A DNA stretch of 64,000 nt, taken from contig JAUNGN010000004.1 in assembly GCA_030524425.1 (NCBI GenBank), positions 1-64,000 of the forward strand, given 5' to 3'. A model generated the notes under the pieces. It worked only from the letters and a program-made list of their open reading frames with translations. It was not told where the DNA came from and did not search any database. Each line of letters starts with the position of its first letter. The stretch's first letter is position 1. The translations under genes and the position numbers were made by a program. Origin of the DNA: Clostridia bacterium. GTDB taxonomy: Bacteria > Bacillota > Clostridia > Lachnospirales > CAG-274. This document shows positions 7,797-16,564 of this stretch, piece after piece.

Positions 7797-9908
7797 CTAA
7801 AGCCAAAATTGAATCATTGCCGCTATTTTATAAAATACTTCAGGATTTGTTTCGGCAGGAGTATAATATTTTCCTCCTATTGTAATTCCTAAGTTTATTA
7901 ACATTGATATTAAAAAGCATATAGGCAAATATTTATTAAATAATTTGCCGTAATCTCTATGTTTATATTTGTTATAAGCTGCAAATATTACCAAAATATC
8001 CGCAATCAGAAGTAACCAGCTGAAATCCATAAAATATCTCGGAAGTATACCTGCCATTATGGAATCTGCCCCGGCAATTACCACCGCAAAAATTATGAAA
8101 AGAACCGTTATAATATAAAGACCTTTTTCTTTAAGCTCTTTTCTGACTTTTGGAGTTATTAAAAGCATCCACAATATCGGCTGAAGGAATAATATACCGC
8201 CATAGGTACCTTCCTTAATTGTTGTTCCCATGTATTGCGTAGCAAATGCTGTAGTCGTAATATAAGGAAATACACCCTCAAGACTCAAAGGCTGCAGGAA
8301 GTAACTGAATATACCCTGAGGTATTCTTGCAAGCCTGAAACCTCTTGATGTCATATCATTTGTAGTAAGATTATAGTTTGCACCAAAGTCAAATACGGAG
8401 CCAAATCTTGCATAATTATAGTAAAACATAAAGCCTGCAAATATTACTATGGGAAGCAAGAAGCAAACTGTTGAGGAAACACCATTCTTTGAAAACAGTT
8501 TCCTGTCCTTAAATACTGCCTTCCAAAAAAGCGGTATTGCCGTAAACATCACCAAAAGCATCTGAGGTCTGCAGCCTGCAATAAGGGAAAGACAAAGAGA
8601 CCCCAGCAGCAATTTCACATTATTCAGCTTATAATCATCCTTTTGAGGTTTAAAAGACGTTATCCAAAAATATAAACCGCTTACCCCAAAAGTAAGCCCT
8701 GTAAATATGGGTAATGTATACATATCAGGCCATACCATTAAGAATGCTGTCCCTGTACCGTTTATAAAAAGAATTGTTAACAATATGTAAAGCAAAAGAG
8801 GAACATCTTCCCCTTCCCTGTCCATAAATCTTCTTGCAAGGGCATATATCAGCAGAAAGCTCATAATTACAAATACAGGTATCAATATTAAAATACATAC
8901 AAAAGGCTTAATATCAGTATCTGCTATTAATTTTGCAGGTATATTGAATAAAAGCGCCGGAACTATACCAAAGTAAACATAATATTTTCCTTCATAGTAC
9001 GCATGGTCCCAGCTTACGTTAATGCCGGCCTCATCCCTGCTGCTCGGATCATAAGGATTTTCAAGCTCACCAAGCCTTTGATCGGGAGTATCATTTAAAT
9101 AAAAATGTCCATCCAGTAAGGCGTCTGCAAGTTCATTGTACTGAGACTGCCAGCTTACGGTATTATAAACATAAACAGGATTTATAAAACTTCCAAGACA
9201 CATCAGACCAATCTGCAATATTACTATTGCAGATAAAATAACCTTCTGTTTTCTCTTCTTAAAATTCAGTCTGTAATCATAAAATACTGAGTTTGGTCTT
9301 ATTACATATATAAGGATAATAAGAAGCAATATTAATAAAACTCTTACAATACTAAAATGAAAGGGAACTCCCTTATTAAGTGTAATGCCGTTAATTTTAA
9401 TTTCTTTGTTTTCTGCATTTTTAAGCTCAAGTGTAAGCGTATGGGATTCTCCCTTTAAACTGAGCGGGATATATTTTGTTCTTTCAACAGTTGACACAAT
9501 ACCTCTTTCAGGCATTTGAATGCCCTTACTGTTACTGTCATCATCAATTGTTATTTTGACCTTTATAAGCTTGTTTGCCTCCAAATCCTTTTTTTCATAA
9601 TCATCAGGCTTATCAGGAAACTTTTGTGCATTTTCAATATTTATATAGATATTTTTAACCTCTGTATCAATGTTTTCAAATCTAATCTTTGCATCATTGC
9701 TTTCACATTTTAAAACATAATTTTCCTGAACCTTAATTGATGAATCTAAGACAGCTTCATCCAGCTGAACAGGCTTATAGCTTAAACCCTGAAAAAATCT
9801 GAAATTAAAAACAAATATTTCTATAAATACAACTATTAATACTATTAAACAATATATTGAATATTTATTATAGTTATTTGTATTTTTTAACATATTCCCA
9901 TTCTTCAT
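7797..9908 (-). CDS. large polytopic membrane protein, possible GT-C glycosyltransferase
   Basis: This 703-residue protein has an N-terminal membrane anchor (about residues 18-36), an extracytoplasmic domain (about 37-180) rich in short charged and beta-like stretches, and then about ten to twelve membrane segments from residue 185 onward. A conserved-looking outside loop contains NPYDPSSRDEAG followed by WDHAYYEGKYYVYFG. Similar layouts occur in clostridial GT-C-type membrane glycosyltransferases that use polyprenyl-phosphate sugars, but I cannot name the reaction. The paired family-2 glycosyltransferase downstream supports a cell-surface glycosylation role. The frame is open to 9929; ATG at 9908 is preferred because GAGG lies 7 nt upstream. 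Confidence 0.7.
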   Translation of the reverse strand: MKNGNMLKNTNNYNKYSIYCLIVLIVVFIEIFVFNFRFFQGLSYKPVQLDEAVLDSSIKVQENYVLKCESNDAKIRFENIDTEVKNIYINIENAQKFPDKPDDYEKKDLEANKLIKVKITIDDDSNSKGIQMPERGIVSTVERTKYIPLSLKGESHTLTLELKNAENKEIKINGITLNKGVPFHFSIVRVLLILLLIILIYVIRPNSVFYDYRLNFKKRKQKVILSAIVILQIGLMCLGSFINPVYVYNTVSWQSQYNELADALLDGHFYLNDTPDQRLGELENPYDPSSRDEAGINVSWDHAYYEGKYYVYFGIVPALLFNIPAKLIADTDIKPFVCILILIPVFVIMSFLLIYALARRFMDREGEDVPLLLYILLTILFINGTGTAFLMVWPDMYTLPIFTGLTFGVSGLYFWITSFKPQKDDYKLNNVKLLLGSLCLSLIAGCRPQMLLVMFTAIPLFWKAVFKDRKLFSKNGVSSTVCFLLPIVIFAGFMFYYNYARFGSVFDFGANYNLTTNDMTSRGFRLARIPQGIFSYFLQPLSLEGVFPYITTTAFATQYMGTTIKEGTYGGILFLQPILWMLLITPKVRKELKEKGLYIITVLFIIFAVVIAGADSIMAGILPRYFMDFSWLLLIADILVIFAAYNKYKHRDYGKLFNKYLPICFLISMLINLGITIGGKYYTPAETNPEVFYKIAAMIQFWL

Positions 9909-9944
9909 AATATATCCTCGCATTGTCATAATTCTACATGTAAT

Positions 9945-9973
9945 AGTTTATATTAATATAGGCTTCTTGTCAA
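9945..9973 (-). promoter_or_regulatory. promoter of the glycosylation pair
   Basis: On the minus strand, TTGACA (9968-9973), a 17-bp spacer and TAAACT (9945-9950) precede the 703-residue membrane protein by about 37 bp. Confidence 0.5.
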
Positions 9974-10051
9974 GTTTTATGTTCTGAAATCAAGATTAAT
10001 TATATTTATACAAAAAGATAACAAACTTATATAAATGTCAAAAAGTCCACA

Positions 10052-10080
10052 GCTTAGTGTTAAATTTAACATACCTAAGC
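10052..10080. repeat. dyad in the 9909-10153 gap
   Basis: A perfect 14-bp palindrome (TGTTAAATTTAACA, 10058-10071) is enclosed by GCTTAG and CTAAGC. It lies about 80 bp upstream of the -35 box of the glycosylation pair and could be an operator. Nothing else is evident in this 245-bp gap except the adjacent terminator. Confidence 0.4.
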
Positions 10081-10100
10081 ATCTATGCAGCTTCACTATA

Positions 10101-10133
10101 TTAAAAACACTCCCGGAATACCCGGAAGTGCTT
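10101..10133 (-). terminator. terminator after the secreted-protein pair
   Basis: CACT-c-CCGG pairs with CCGG-a-AGTG around AATA, followed on the minus strand by a T-rich run. It lies 20 bp beyond the stop at 10154. Confidence 0.65.
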
Positions 10134-10153
10134 TAATACTTACAATTTATTAT

Positions 10154-11338
10154 TTAATTATTGCCAATATTAACCCTTGTTTTGCCATAATAGGGAGTGA
10201 TTCCGTCATAACGGCCGCCTGTTCTCGGATTAGGATTTAAATAAACCATATATCTTAAAAACTGTTCCAACTCCTTAAAGCTCGAAGCTGGAGAGAAATA
10301 CCTTTCCATAAATATATTATTGCAGACACTTGGTCCTGCAATAACACCTATTTCCCTTGCATATTTGCAATACTCCTTATCTGCCTCGGTTTTAGCGGAG
10401 GATGTTAAGGATTTAAAGAATTCCGTATAAAAAGCAGAATTGAGATTTAATACCTGCTGTATAACAGAAATTTTATATGCAGGAGTAATGTCATTAAAAT
10501 TATATTTTTCTATATAATTGTCAGGAACTGCCAAATCCTGATTCGTATAAAGAAGAGTTCCGTTAGTTTCAAAAATATCGGCATCTTCTTTTAATATAAT
10601 ATTCGTTTCCCTAGGTATGCTTATAAAACCACTTACAGGCGGTCTTTCATCTTCATCATACAGAGTATACCTCAAATAAAGGGGATTATATGCATGTTCA
10701 TCCTCTAATTTACTCATTCTTCCTGAAATTTGGTCATATTTGTAGCAGGCTAAAGAACCGCAGGGTTTATCCTCCGCCGCTTTTATCACATAGCTGCCGC
10801 CTTTTTTATAAAAGGCTGAAACAGGCATAAAGCCATTGTTATTCGGCTCCCATTCCAGTTTATCGGCATACTTAACGGAAACAGCATAGCAGTTTTCCAA
10901 ATAAAGAAAATTGTAAGACGGATTTGCTTTTCTTTCAGAAGATAAGTCAATACAACCCGTAAATTCAAAGTACCTTGAATACATACATATTCCTTCATTT
11001 TCAATTGCCTTTAAAGCTTTCTTTCTAAAAGATTCAATTTCCTCAAAATAATGAGGATATAAATAATCAATTTCAGTGCCAACGGAAAGCTCATAATACT
11101 TATGTAATTCTGCTTTAGGATTGCCGGTATTTGAATATACACCGACAAAAGCAGTTTTTGTATTATCCTTTGGTATAAGGAAATATGAATCTGCCGGAAT
11201 ATCATATCCTATGTGATAAAGCTCATTTTCATATTTTACAGGCTCTTCTCCGTTAGCTGTTTCTGCCGCCTCTGCAGGTATTGCCGTTAAAATAATTCCA
11301 AGTGACAAGAGCAGCGGTAAAATACTTTTAAACCTCAT
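10154..11338 (-). CDS. secreted protein of unknown function, paralogue of the next gene
   Basis: I do not recognise this 394-residue protein. It starts with a typical Sec signal peptide: basic MRFK, a hydrophobic core (residues 5-20) and cleavage near AEAAE. The mature part opens with NELYHIGYDIPADSYFLIP, and a second block contains ENCYAVSVKYADKLEW, NGFMPVSAFYKKG and GSLACYKYDQ. All have clear counterparts in the neighbouring 406-residue protein, so the two are tandem duplicates. No enzyme motif or membrane anchor is seen. The GTG at 11350 touches the ribosome binding site; ATG at 11338 has GGGGAGGTG 9 nt upstream and is chosen. A start within the signal peptide is unlikely. Confidence 0.75.
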   Translation of the reverse strand: MRFKSILPLLLSLGIILTAIPAEAAETANGEEPVKYENELYHIGYDIPADSYFLIPKDNTKTAFVGVYSNTGNPKAELHKYYELSVGTEIDYLYPHYFEEIESFRKKALKAIENEGICMYSRYFEFTGCIDLSSERKANPSYNFLYLENCYAVSVKYADKLEWEPNNNGFMPVSAFYKKGGSYVIKAAEDKPCGSLACYKYDQISGRMSKLEDEHAYNPLYLRYTLYDEDERPPVSGFISIPRETNIILKEDADIFETNGTLLYTNQDLAVPDNYIEKYNFNDITPAYKISVIQQVLNLNSAFYTEFFKSLTSSAKTEADKEYCKYAREIGVIAGPSVCNNIFMERYFSPASSFKELEQFLRYMVYLNPNPRTGGRYDGITPYYGKTRVNIGNN

Positions 11339-11440
11339 AACAATATACACCTCCCCAAAATATTTTTATAATTAATTACACCACAAATCGTATTGTTTTG
11401 TAAAGAAATATATCAACAAAAGCTGCATTTTAATAATAAA

Positions 11441-12661
11441 TTAATGTTCTATTGTTGTTGATAATGTACTTAATCCGCTTTCTAATGTGTATTGATAATA
11501 TTGTGACCTATAGTCATTATACGCCATTGACCTTAAAAGCACGTAAAGGTCTTTAAAGCTTGATGCATTGTACAAATATTTGCCCAAAAGTATATCCGCA
11601 TATGGTGACTGGGCATACATTGCATAGGTCTCCCTTACATATTTAACATATTCATAGTCGGCACTTGTTTTTGCAAAACCCTCAAGACTTTTAAATATCC
11701 GCCTTCTGTCAATAGCTGTTTCCGTAGTTGACTTAGTAAAAGCAGAGGGCATATTTCTTAAAGCAATCTCTTCTTTCCTAAGTCCCTTAAATTCCTGTAT
11801 TACTGCTGTTTTAAGAGGGTTTGACACATCACTGAAATTATATTTCTCCGTAAAGCTTTCAGGATATGTAATACCCTGATAAGGATATAGAATATTGCCT
11901 GATATATCCCCTATATTCAAGCCGATTTTAAGTATCACATCCGTATCTTCATGTATTGTAATCAGTCTGCTTCCGTAAGTATAATCACTTTTACCGCTGT
12001 TATACAGCCTGTTCACAATAACATGGGAATCCAGCAATAAAAGCTTCTTTGAAATTTTTTCATATTTGTAGCAGGCAAAAAAGCCTATTCTTTCATTCTC
12101 ATCAACCGTAAGCCTGTAAGTCTGTCCTTTTTTTACAAAATTTGATAAAGGCATAAATCCATCTCTGTTAAAGTCAATATCAATTTTATCAAGCTCCTTA
12201 ACTGATACCGCATAGCAGTTTTCAAGGTATAAAAAATCCTTTCTTGCGCGTAATTGTTTATAAGAACTTAAATCCACATAAGCACTATACTCAAAATACT
12301 GAGAAAAACAGCATTTCCCCTGATTATCAGGCACACTGAAATCCTCCGTGTTATAAAAATCATTATTTTCAAAGTAATGAGGGTATATATAATCTTCACT
12401 GCTGCCTATTAATACCTTTTGTTTTTTAACAAATCGAGCGCCTTTACCTAAATTATTTGTATAAATTCCTGCAAATGCGGGCTTTGTAACATCTTTAGAT
12501 ATTACTACATATGCATCAACCGGTATATCATCTCCTATATAATAAAGCTCTTTGTCATACTTTATCGCTTCCGGACTTTCTTCACCCGCTGCATATAGAG
12601 GAAGTGAAGTAAATGTAACTGCTGTTAAAACAATAAGTGCAATTATTTTTTTTATATTCAT
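11441..12661 (-). CDS. secreted protein of unknown function, tandem paralogue
   Basis: This 406-residue protein has a Sec signal peptide (MNIKKIIALIVLTAV, cleavage near LYAAGEE). It shares the order of blocks with the 394-residue protein encoded 102 bp downstream: KELYYIGDDIPVDAYVVIS near the mature N terminus, ENCYAVSVKELDKI and NRDGFMPLSNFVKKG in the middle, GFFACYKYEKIS, and a helical C-terminal part ending in an SSFKDLYVLLRSMAYN-like stretch. The N-terminal block (an Asp-rich strand followed by 'PAFAGIYTNN') may be a repeated beta module. No known domain was recognised. The ATG has AGGAGG 8 nt upstream. It is probably the first gene of a two-gene unit. Confidence 0.75.
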   Translation of the reverse strand: MNIKKIIALIVLTAVTFTSLPLYAAGEESPEAIKYDKELYYIGDDIPVDAYVVISKDVTKPAFAGIYTNNLGKGARFVKKQKVLIGSSEDYIYPHYFENNDFYNTEDFSVPDNQGKCCFSQYFEYSAYVDLSSYKQLRARKDFLYLENCYAVSVKELDKIDIDFNRDGFMPLSNFVKKGQTYRLTVDENERIGFFACYKYEKISKKLLLLDSHVIVNRLYNSGKSDYTYGSRLITIHEDTDVILKIGLNIGDISGNILYPYQGITYPESFTEKYNFSDVSNPLKTAVIQEFKGLRKEEIALRNMPSAFTKSTTETAIDRRRIFKSLEGFAKTSADYEYVKYVRETYAMYAQSPYADILLGKYLYNASSFKDLYVLLRSMAYNDYRSQYYQYTLESGLSTLSTTIEH

Positions 12662-12731
12662 ATATTTATACCTCCTGCTTTAATGTTTATATATAAAGTA
12701 TATCATAAAGAATTTAACTTTACAACAAAAA

Positions 12732-12757
12732 AATGCCGAAAACTTAATTTCGGCATT
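12732..12757 (-). terminator. terminator of argG
   Basis: AATGCCGAAA (12732-12741) pairs perfectly with TTTCGGCATT (12748-12757) over a 6-nt loop, with A/T runs on both sides. It may also stop transcription from the opposite side. Confidence 0.85.
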
Positions 12758-12783
12758 AAAAAAACAGATATCAGTTGTTTATA

Positions 12784-14004
12784 TTACTTATTCTTCTCAG
12801 AATTTGCAAGCATGGAAGCTCTTACAGTTAACGGTAATCCCATAAGAGTAATAAATCCGCCTGCATCCTTATGAGAATAAAGCTCACCTGTAGTAAAGCT
12901 TGCAAGCTCTGCATTATACAGGCTGTAAGGTGAAACAGCACCTGCACTTATAATATTACCCTTATAAAGCTTTAACTTAACAGTACCTGTAACATATTCC
13001 TGAGTTACATCAACAAAAGCGGCAAGTGCCTCTCTAAGTGGAGTAAACCACTCACCTCTGTATATTAAATCAGCATACTTAATTCTGATAGTTTCCTTAT
13101 AATCGGTAGTTGCTCTGTCAAGGCAAAGATATTCAAGGTCTCTGTGAGCAGCATAAAGAATAGAACCGCCGGGAGTTTCGTATACGCCTCTTGACTTCAT
13201 GCCAACAACTCTGTTTTCAACAAGATCAGTAATACCTACACCGTTTTCTCCGCCAATCTTATTAAGATAAGTCATTAACTCAAGCGGCTTAACAGCCTTT
13301 CCATCCAATGTAACAGGAATACCCTTCTCAAAACCGATTTCAACATATGCAGGAGTATCAGGAGCCTTTTCAGGAGATACACCAAGCTTTAAAAGATTTT
13401 CAAAGTCAGGCTCATTTGCAGGATTTTCAAGGTCAAGACCCTCATGACTAATGTGCCAAAGGTTAGAATCTCTTGAATAAGAATCCTCTTTCTTCATAGG
13501 TACTTCAATACCTCTGTCTACAAGATACTGAATTTCATCCTCTCTTGACTGAAGATTCCACTTTTCATCTCTCCATGCAGCAATAATCTTTAAGTGAGGA
13601 GCAAGAGCCTTAATACCAAGCTCAAATCTGATCTGGTCATTACCCTTACCTGTAGCACCGTGGCAAATAGCGTCAGCACCCTCCTTAATTGCAATATCAA
13701 CAAGCTTCTTGGCAATTAAAGGTCTTGCAATAGATGTACCGAGAAGATACTTGTCCTCATATACACAGCCCGCCTTTACCATTGGATAAATATAGCCGGT
13801 AATAAGTTCCTCCTGTACGTCTTCTACATAAATCTTAGACGCACCCTGTGCAATAGCTCTCTCTTCAAGACCTGTAGTTTCTTTATTAGTTAAACCAACA
13901 TTGATACAAGCAGCTATAACCTCAGCATTATCATAATTTTCCTTTAACCAAGGGATAATAACAGAAGTGTCAAGTCCGCCTGAATAAGCAAGTACAATTT
14001 TCAT
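12784..14004 (-). CDS. argG: argininosuccinate synthase
   Basis: This enzyme condenses citrulline and aspartate with ATP to argininosuccinate, the penultimate step of arginine synthesis. The 406-residue protein begins [15 protein letters not shown], containing the ATP-pyrophosphatase P-loop SGGLDTS (residues 8-14), and contains [15 protein letters not shown] (about residues 115-130), the citrulline/aspartate-binding signature. The frame extends upstream to 14070, but ATG at 14004 has TTTGGAGG 8 nt before it and matches the family start. It is divergent from argCJBD across a 269-bp control region. argH and argF are not in the window. Confidence 0.97.
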   Translation of the reverse strand: MKIVLAYSGGLDTSVIIPWLKENYDNAEVIAACINVGLTNKETTGLEERAIAQGASKIYVEDVQEELITGYIYPMVKAGCVYEDKYLLGTSIARPLIAKKLVDIAIKEGADAICHGATGKGNDQIRFELGIKALAPHLKIIAAWRDEKWNLQSREDEIQYLVDRGIEVPMKKEDSYSRDSNLWHISHEGLDLENPANEPDFENLLKLGVSPEKAPDTPAYVEIGFEKGIPVTLDGKAVKPLELMTYLNKIGGENGVGITDLVENRVVGMKSRGVYETPGGSILYAAHRDLEYLCLDRATTDYKETIRIKYADLIYRGEWFTPLREALAAFVDVTQEYVTGTVKLKLYKGNIISAGAVSPYSLYNAELASFTTGELYSHKDAGGFITLMGLPLTVRASMLANSEKNK

Positions 14005-14041
14005 ATTACTTTCCTCCAAAAATTTTATTTTAATTGTATTT

Positions 14042-14070
14042 ATTGTATCACTCATACAGTAAATATGCAA
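14042..14070 (-). promoter_or_regulatory. argG promoter with overlapping dyad
   Basis: On the minus strand, TTGCAT (14065-14070), a 17-bp spacer and TACAAT (14042-14047) give a leader of about 30 nt. A perfect TGTAT-N5-ATACA dyad (14044-14058) covers the -10 region and part of the spacer; it is a candidate ArgR-type operator, although its 5-bp spacer is one base longer than the usual ARG box. Confidence 0.6.
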
Positions 14071-14129
14071 GTAATTTTTTCAAAAAAATGTATTTTTTTA
14101 TATTTTTAGTGAATTTTTATAAATAATGC

Positions 14130-14158
14130 TTGCATATTATGCAACCTTGGTGTATAAT
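14130..14158 (+). promoter_or_regulatory. argCJBD promoter P1, palindromic -35 region
   Basis: TTGCAT (14130-14135), a 17-bp spacer and a consensus TATAAT (14153-14158) form the promoter. The -35 box lies in a perfect 7-1-7 palindrome, TTGCATATTATGCAA (14130-14144). The same TTGCAT hexamer is the -35 box of argG on the other strand. Confidence 0.6.
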
Positions 14159-14199
14159 CATAAATTATTATTAATTTACATTATTTTAACAAAAAACAC

Positions 14200-14228
14200 T
14201 GTACAATTGCAGTCTTTAGGGGTATAAT
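14200..14228 (+). promoter_or_regulatory. argCJBD promoter P2
   Basis: TGTACA (14200-14205), a 17-bp spacer and TATAAT (14223-14228) predict a 39-nt leader before argC. Its -35 box is weaker than that of P1. Confidence 0.5.
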
Positions 14229-14273
14229 AGTAGATTAAAGCGGAATTTTGTTATAAATAAATTGGAGGTTATT

Positions 14274-15311
14274 ATGATTAAGGTTGGTATTATAGGCGCT
14301 ACGGGCTATGCAGGCCAGGAGCTTGTCAGAATTATTACTCAGCATCCCGATGCAGAGCTTGTTACTTTAACTTCTCAAAGCTATGCAGGAAAAGCTTATG
14401 AAGACGTTTACTCAAACTACAGACATCTCAGCTATATTTGTCAGGAAGAAGATATTGAAAAAATGGCAGATATGTGCGATGTTATTTTTCTTGCCCTTCC
14501 TCATGGAGTTGCAAGCAAAAAAATTACAGATGATATATTAAATAAGGTAAAGATTATTGATCTGGGTGCAGATTTCAGATTACAGGATATAGATACCTAC
14601 GAAAAATGGTATACAACTCATTATTCAAAAAATATTCTGCCTGAAGCTATATACGGTCTTTGTGAAATTAACAGAGATAAAATAAAGAATAAGAGAATTG
14701 TTGCCAATCCGGGCTGTTACACTACCTGTTCAATTCTTTCAATGTATCCTTTGGTTAAAGAAGGTATTATTGATAATTCTTCTATTATAATAGATGCTAA
14801 ATCAGGTGCAACAGGTGCCGGCAGAGGACTTTCTCTTCCTAATCATTATTGCGAACTTAATGAGTCCGTTAAAGCATACAAAATTGCAAGCCACAGACAT
14901 ACCCCTGAAATTGAGGAACAGTTAAGCTATGCGGCAGGTGAGAATATTGTTATTAACTTTACTCCTCACCTTATTCCAATGGACAGAGGGATTCTTGCCA
15001 CATGCTATGCTAATTTAAATAATAAATATACATATGAAGATATTAAATCAGTTTATGAAAAACACTACGGCAATGAATATTTTATAAGACTTACCAAAGA
15101 AGGTACTTTCCCTGAAACCAAGTGGGTAAAAGGCTCAAACTTTACAGACATTGGCTTTGCTATTGACGAAAGAACAAACAGAATTATTGTTATAGGAGCT
15201 ATTGATAATTTGTTTAAGGGTGCTGCAGGTCAGGCGGTTCAGAATATGAATATTTTATTTGGTCTTGATGAAAAGACCGGTATTGATTTTGTTCCTATTT
15301 TCCCTGCATAA
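14274..15311 (+). CDS. argC: N-acetyl-gamma-glutamyl-phosphate reductase
   Basis: This is the third step of arginine synthesis: NADPH-dependent reduction of N-acetylglutamyl phosphate to the semialdehyde. The 345-residue protein has the N-terminal Rossmann motif GIIGATGYAGQELVRI (residues 5-20), the catalytic Cys in VANPGCYTTCSIL (about residue 146) and the KSGATGAGRGLS block (about 178-190). The frame opens at TTG 14262, but that codon overlaps the ribosome binding site; ATG at 14274 has GGAGG 5-7 nt upstream. argJ follows 21 bp downstream, in one operon with argB and argD. Confidence 0.96.
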   Translation: MIKVGIIGATGYAGQELVRIITQHPDAELVTLTSQSYAGKAYEDVYSNYRHLSYICQEEDIEKMADMCDVIFLALPHGVASKKITDDILNKVKIIDLGADFRLQDIDTYEKWYTTHYSKNILPEAIYGLCEINRDKIKNKRIVANPGCYTTCSILSMYPLVKEGIIDNSSIIIDAKSGATGAGRGLSLPNHYCELNESVKAYKIASHRHTPEIEEQLSYAAGENIVINFTPHLIPMDRGILATCYANLNNKYTYEDIKSVYEKHYGNEYFIRLTKEGTFPETKWVKGSNFTDIGFAIDERTNRIIVIGAIDNLFKGAAGQAVQNMNILFGLDEKTGIDFVPIFPA

Positions 15312-15332
15312 TAAAGAAAGGAAGATTTAAAT

Positions 15333-16550
15333 ATGAAAATTATGGAAAATGGCAGCGTAGTATCACCAAAAGGTTTTAAAGCCTGGGGTAATGCTGTCGG
15401 ACTAAAAAAAGATAAAAAGGATATGGCAATTATTACAAGTGATGTTCCTGCTAATGCGGCCGGCTGCTTTACTACCAATATTGTAAAGGCTGCTCCGGTT
15501 CATTGGGACATGGGAAATGTAGAAAACAGCATAAGGGGTATTGTCGTAAACAGCGGCAATGCAAACGCCTGTACGGGAAAACAGGGTATGAAGGATGCAG
15601 AGGATACAGCAGAAAAGCTTGCTTCATTAATGGGCGTTAAAGCTGAAAACGTACTGGTGTGTTCAACAGGTGTTATTGGCGTAAACTTACCTATGAATAA
15701 AATTTTAAATGGCATTGATTCAACATATCCCCTTTTAAGCGCTGATATTGAAGGCGGTAACAGTGCCGCTGAGGCTATTATGACTACCGATACATACGCA
15801 AAGAAAGTTGCCGTTGAAACGGAAATAAACGGTAAAACAGTTACAATTGGCGGTATGGCTAAGGGCTCAGGTATGATTAATCCAAATATGGCTACAATGC
15901 TTTGCTTTATTACTACTGACTGCTATATTAGCAAGGCTATGCTTCATAAAGCCTTAAAGGCCTGTGTTAAGGATACCTTTAATATGATAAGCGTTGACGG
16001 CGATATGTCTACTAACGACACGGTATTATGTCTTGCTAACGGACTTGCGGAAAACGAAAAGATTAATACCCAGAATGAGGACTTTACTAAGTTTAAAGAA
16101 GCTCTTAAATATATTTGTAAAAAGCTTGCTATTGCCTGTGCCGATGACGGCGAAGGGGCAACCAAACTTATTGAAGCCAAGGTAACAGGTGCGGTTGATA
16201 AGGACAGTGCAAGAAAAATAGCCCTAAGTGTTGTTTCATCTTCACTTTTGAAGGCTGCCATATTCGGAGAGGATGCTAACTGGGGCAGGGTTCTTTGTGC
16301 CATGGGCTATAGCGGTGCTGACTTTGACCCAATGGGAGTTACTATTAAATTCAGGAGTGAAAATGGTGAAATTCTTCTTATGGATAAAGGCACACCTATT
16401 GTATTTGATGAGGAGCTTGCAGCTAATATCCTTTCTGCTCATATTATTTACATAGATATGATTCTTGACGAGGGCACAAGTCATGCTACAGCGTGGGGCT
16501 GTGACCTTACTTATGACTATGTTAAAATTAACGGTGACTACCGTAGTTAA
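15333..16550 (+). CDS. argJ: bifunctional ornithine acetyltransferase / N-acetylglutamate synthase
   Basis: This 405-residue ArgJ moves the acetyl group from N-acetylornithine to glutamate (the recycling arginine route) and may also use acetyl-CoA. The autocleavage site is clear: GGMAKGSGMINPNMATMLCFITTD (about residues 172-195), where Thr of the MATML motif becomes the N-terminal nucleophile of the beta chain. The N-terminal NSGNANACTG motif (about 71-80) and the C-terminal GCDLTYDYVKIN are also present. The presence of ArgJ fits the absence of argE and argA nearby. The start has AAAGGAAG upstream. The argB start follows 14 bp after the stop. Confidence 0.97.
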   Translation: MKIMENGSVVSPKGFKAWGNAVGLKKDKKDMAIITSDVPANAAGCFTTNIVKAAPVHWDMGNVENSIRGIVVNSGNANACTGKQGMKDAEDTAEKLASLMGVKAENVLVCSTGVIGVNLPMNKILNGIDSTYPLLSADIEGGNSAAEAIMTTDTYAKKVAVETEINGKTVTIGGMAKGSGMINPNMATMLCFITTDCYISKAMLHKALKACVKDTFNMISVDGDMSTNDTVLCLANGLAENEKINTQNEDFTKFKEALKYICKKLAIACADDGEGATKLIEAKVTGAVDKDSARKIALSVVSSSLLKAAIFGEDANWGRVLCAMGYSGADFDPMGVTIKFRSENGEILLMDKGTPIVFDEELAANILSAHIIYIDMILDEGTSHATAWGCDLTYDYVKINGDYRS

Positions 16551-16564
16551 AGGAGTAATTATAA

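Noticed and set aside
14005..14273. tRNA or T-box in the arg control region
   Set aside because: No cloverleaf or T-box sequence could be found; the palindromes are too short and AT-rich.
15944..16303. Minus-strand open frame of 119 codons in argJ
   Set aside because: It is antisense to highly conserved coding DNA, with no start signal and Ser/Leu-rich composition typical of shadow frames.
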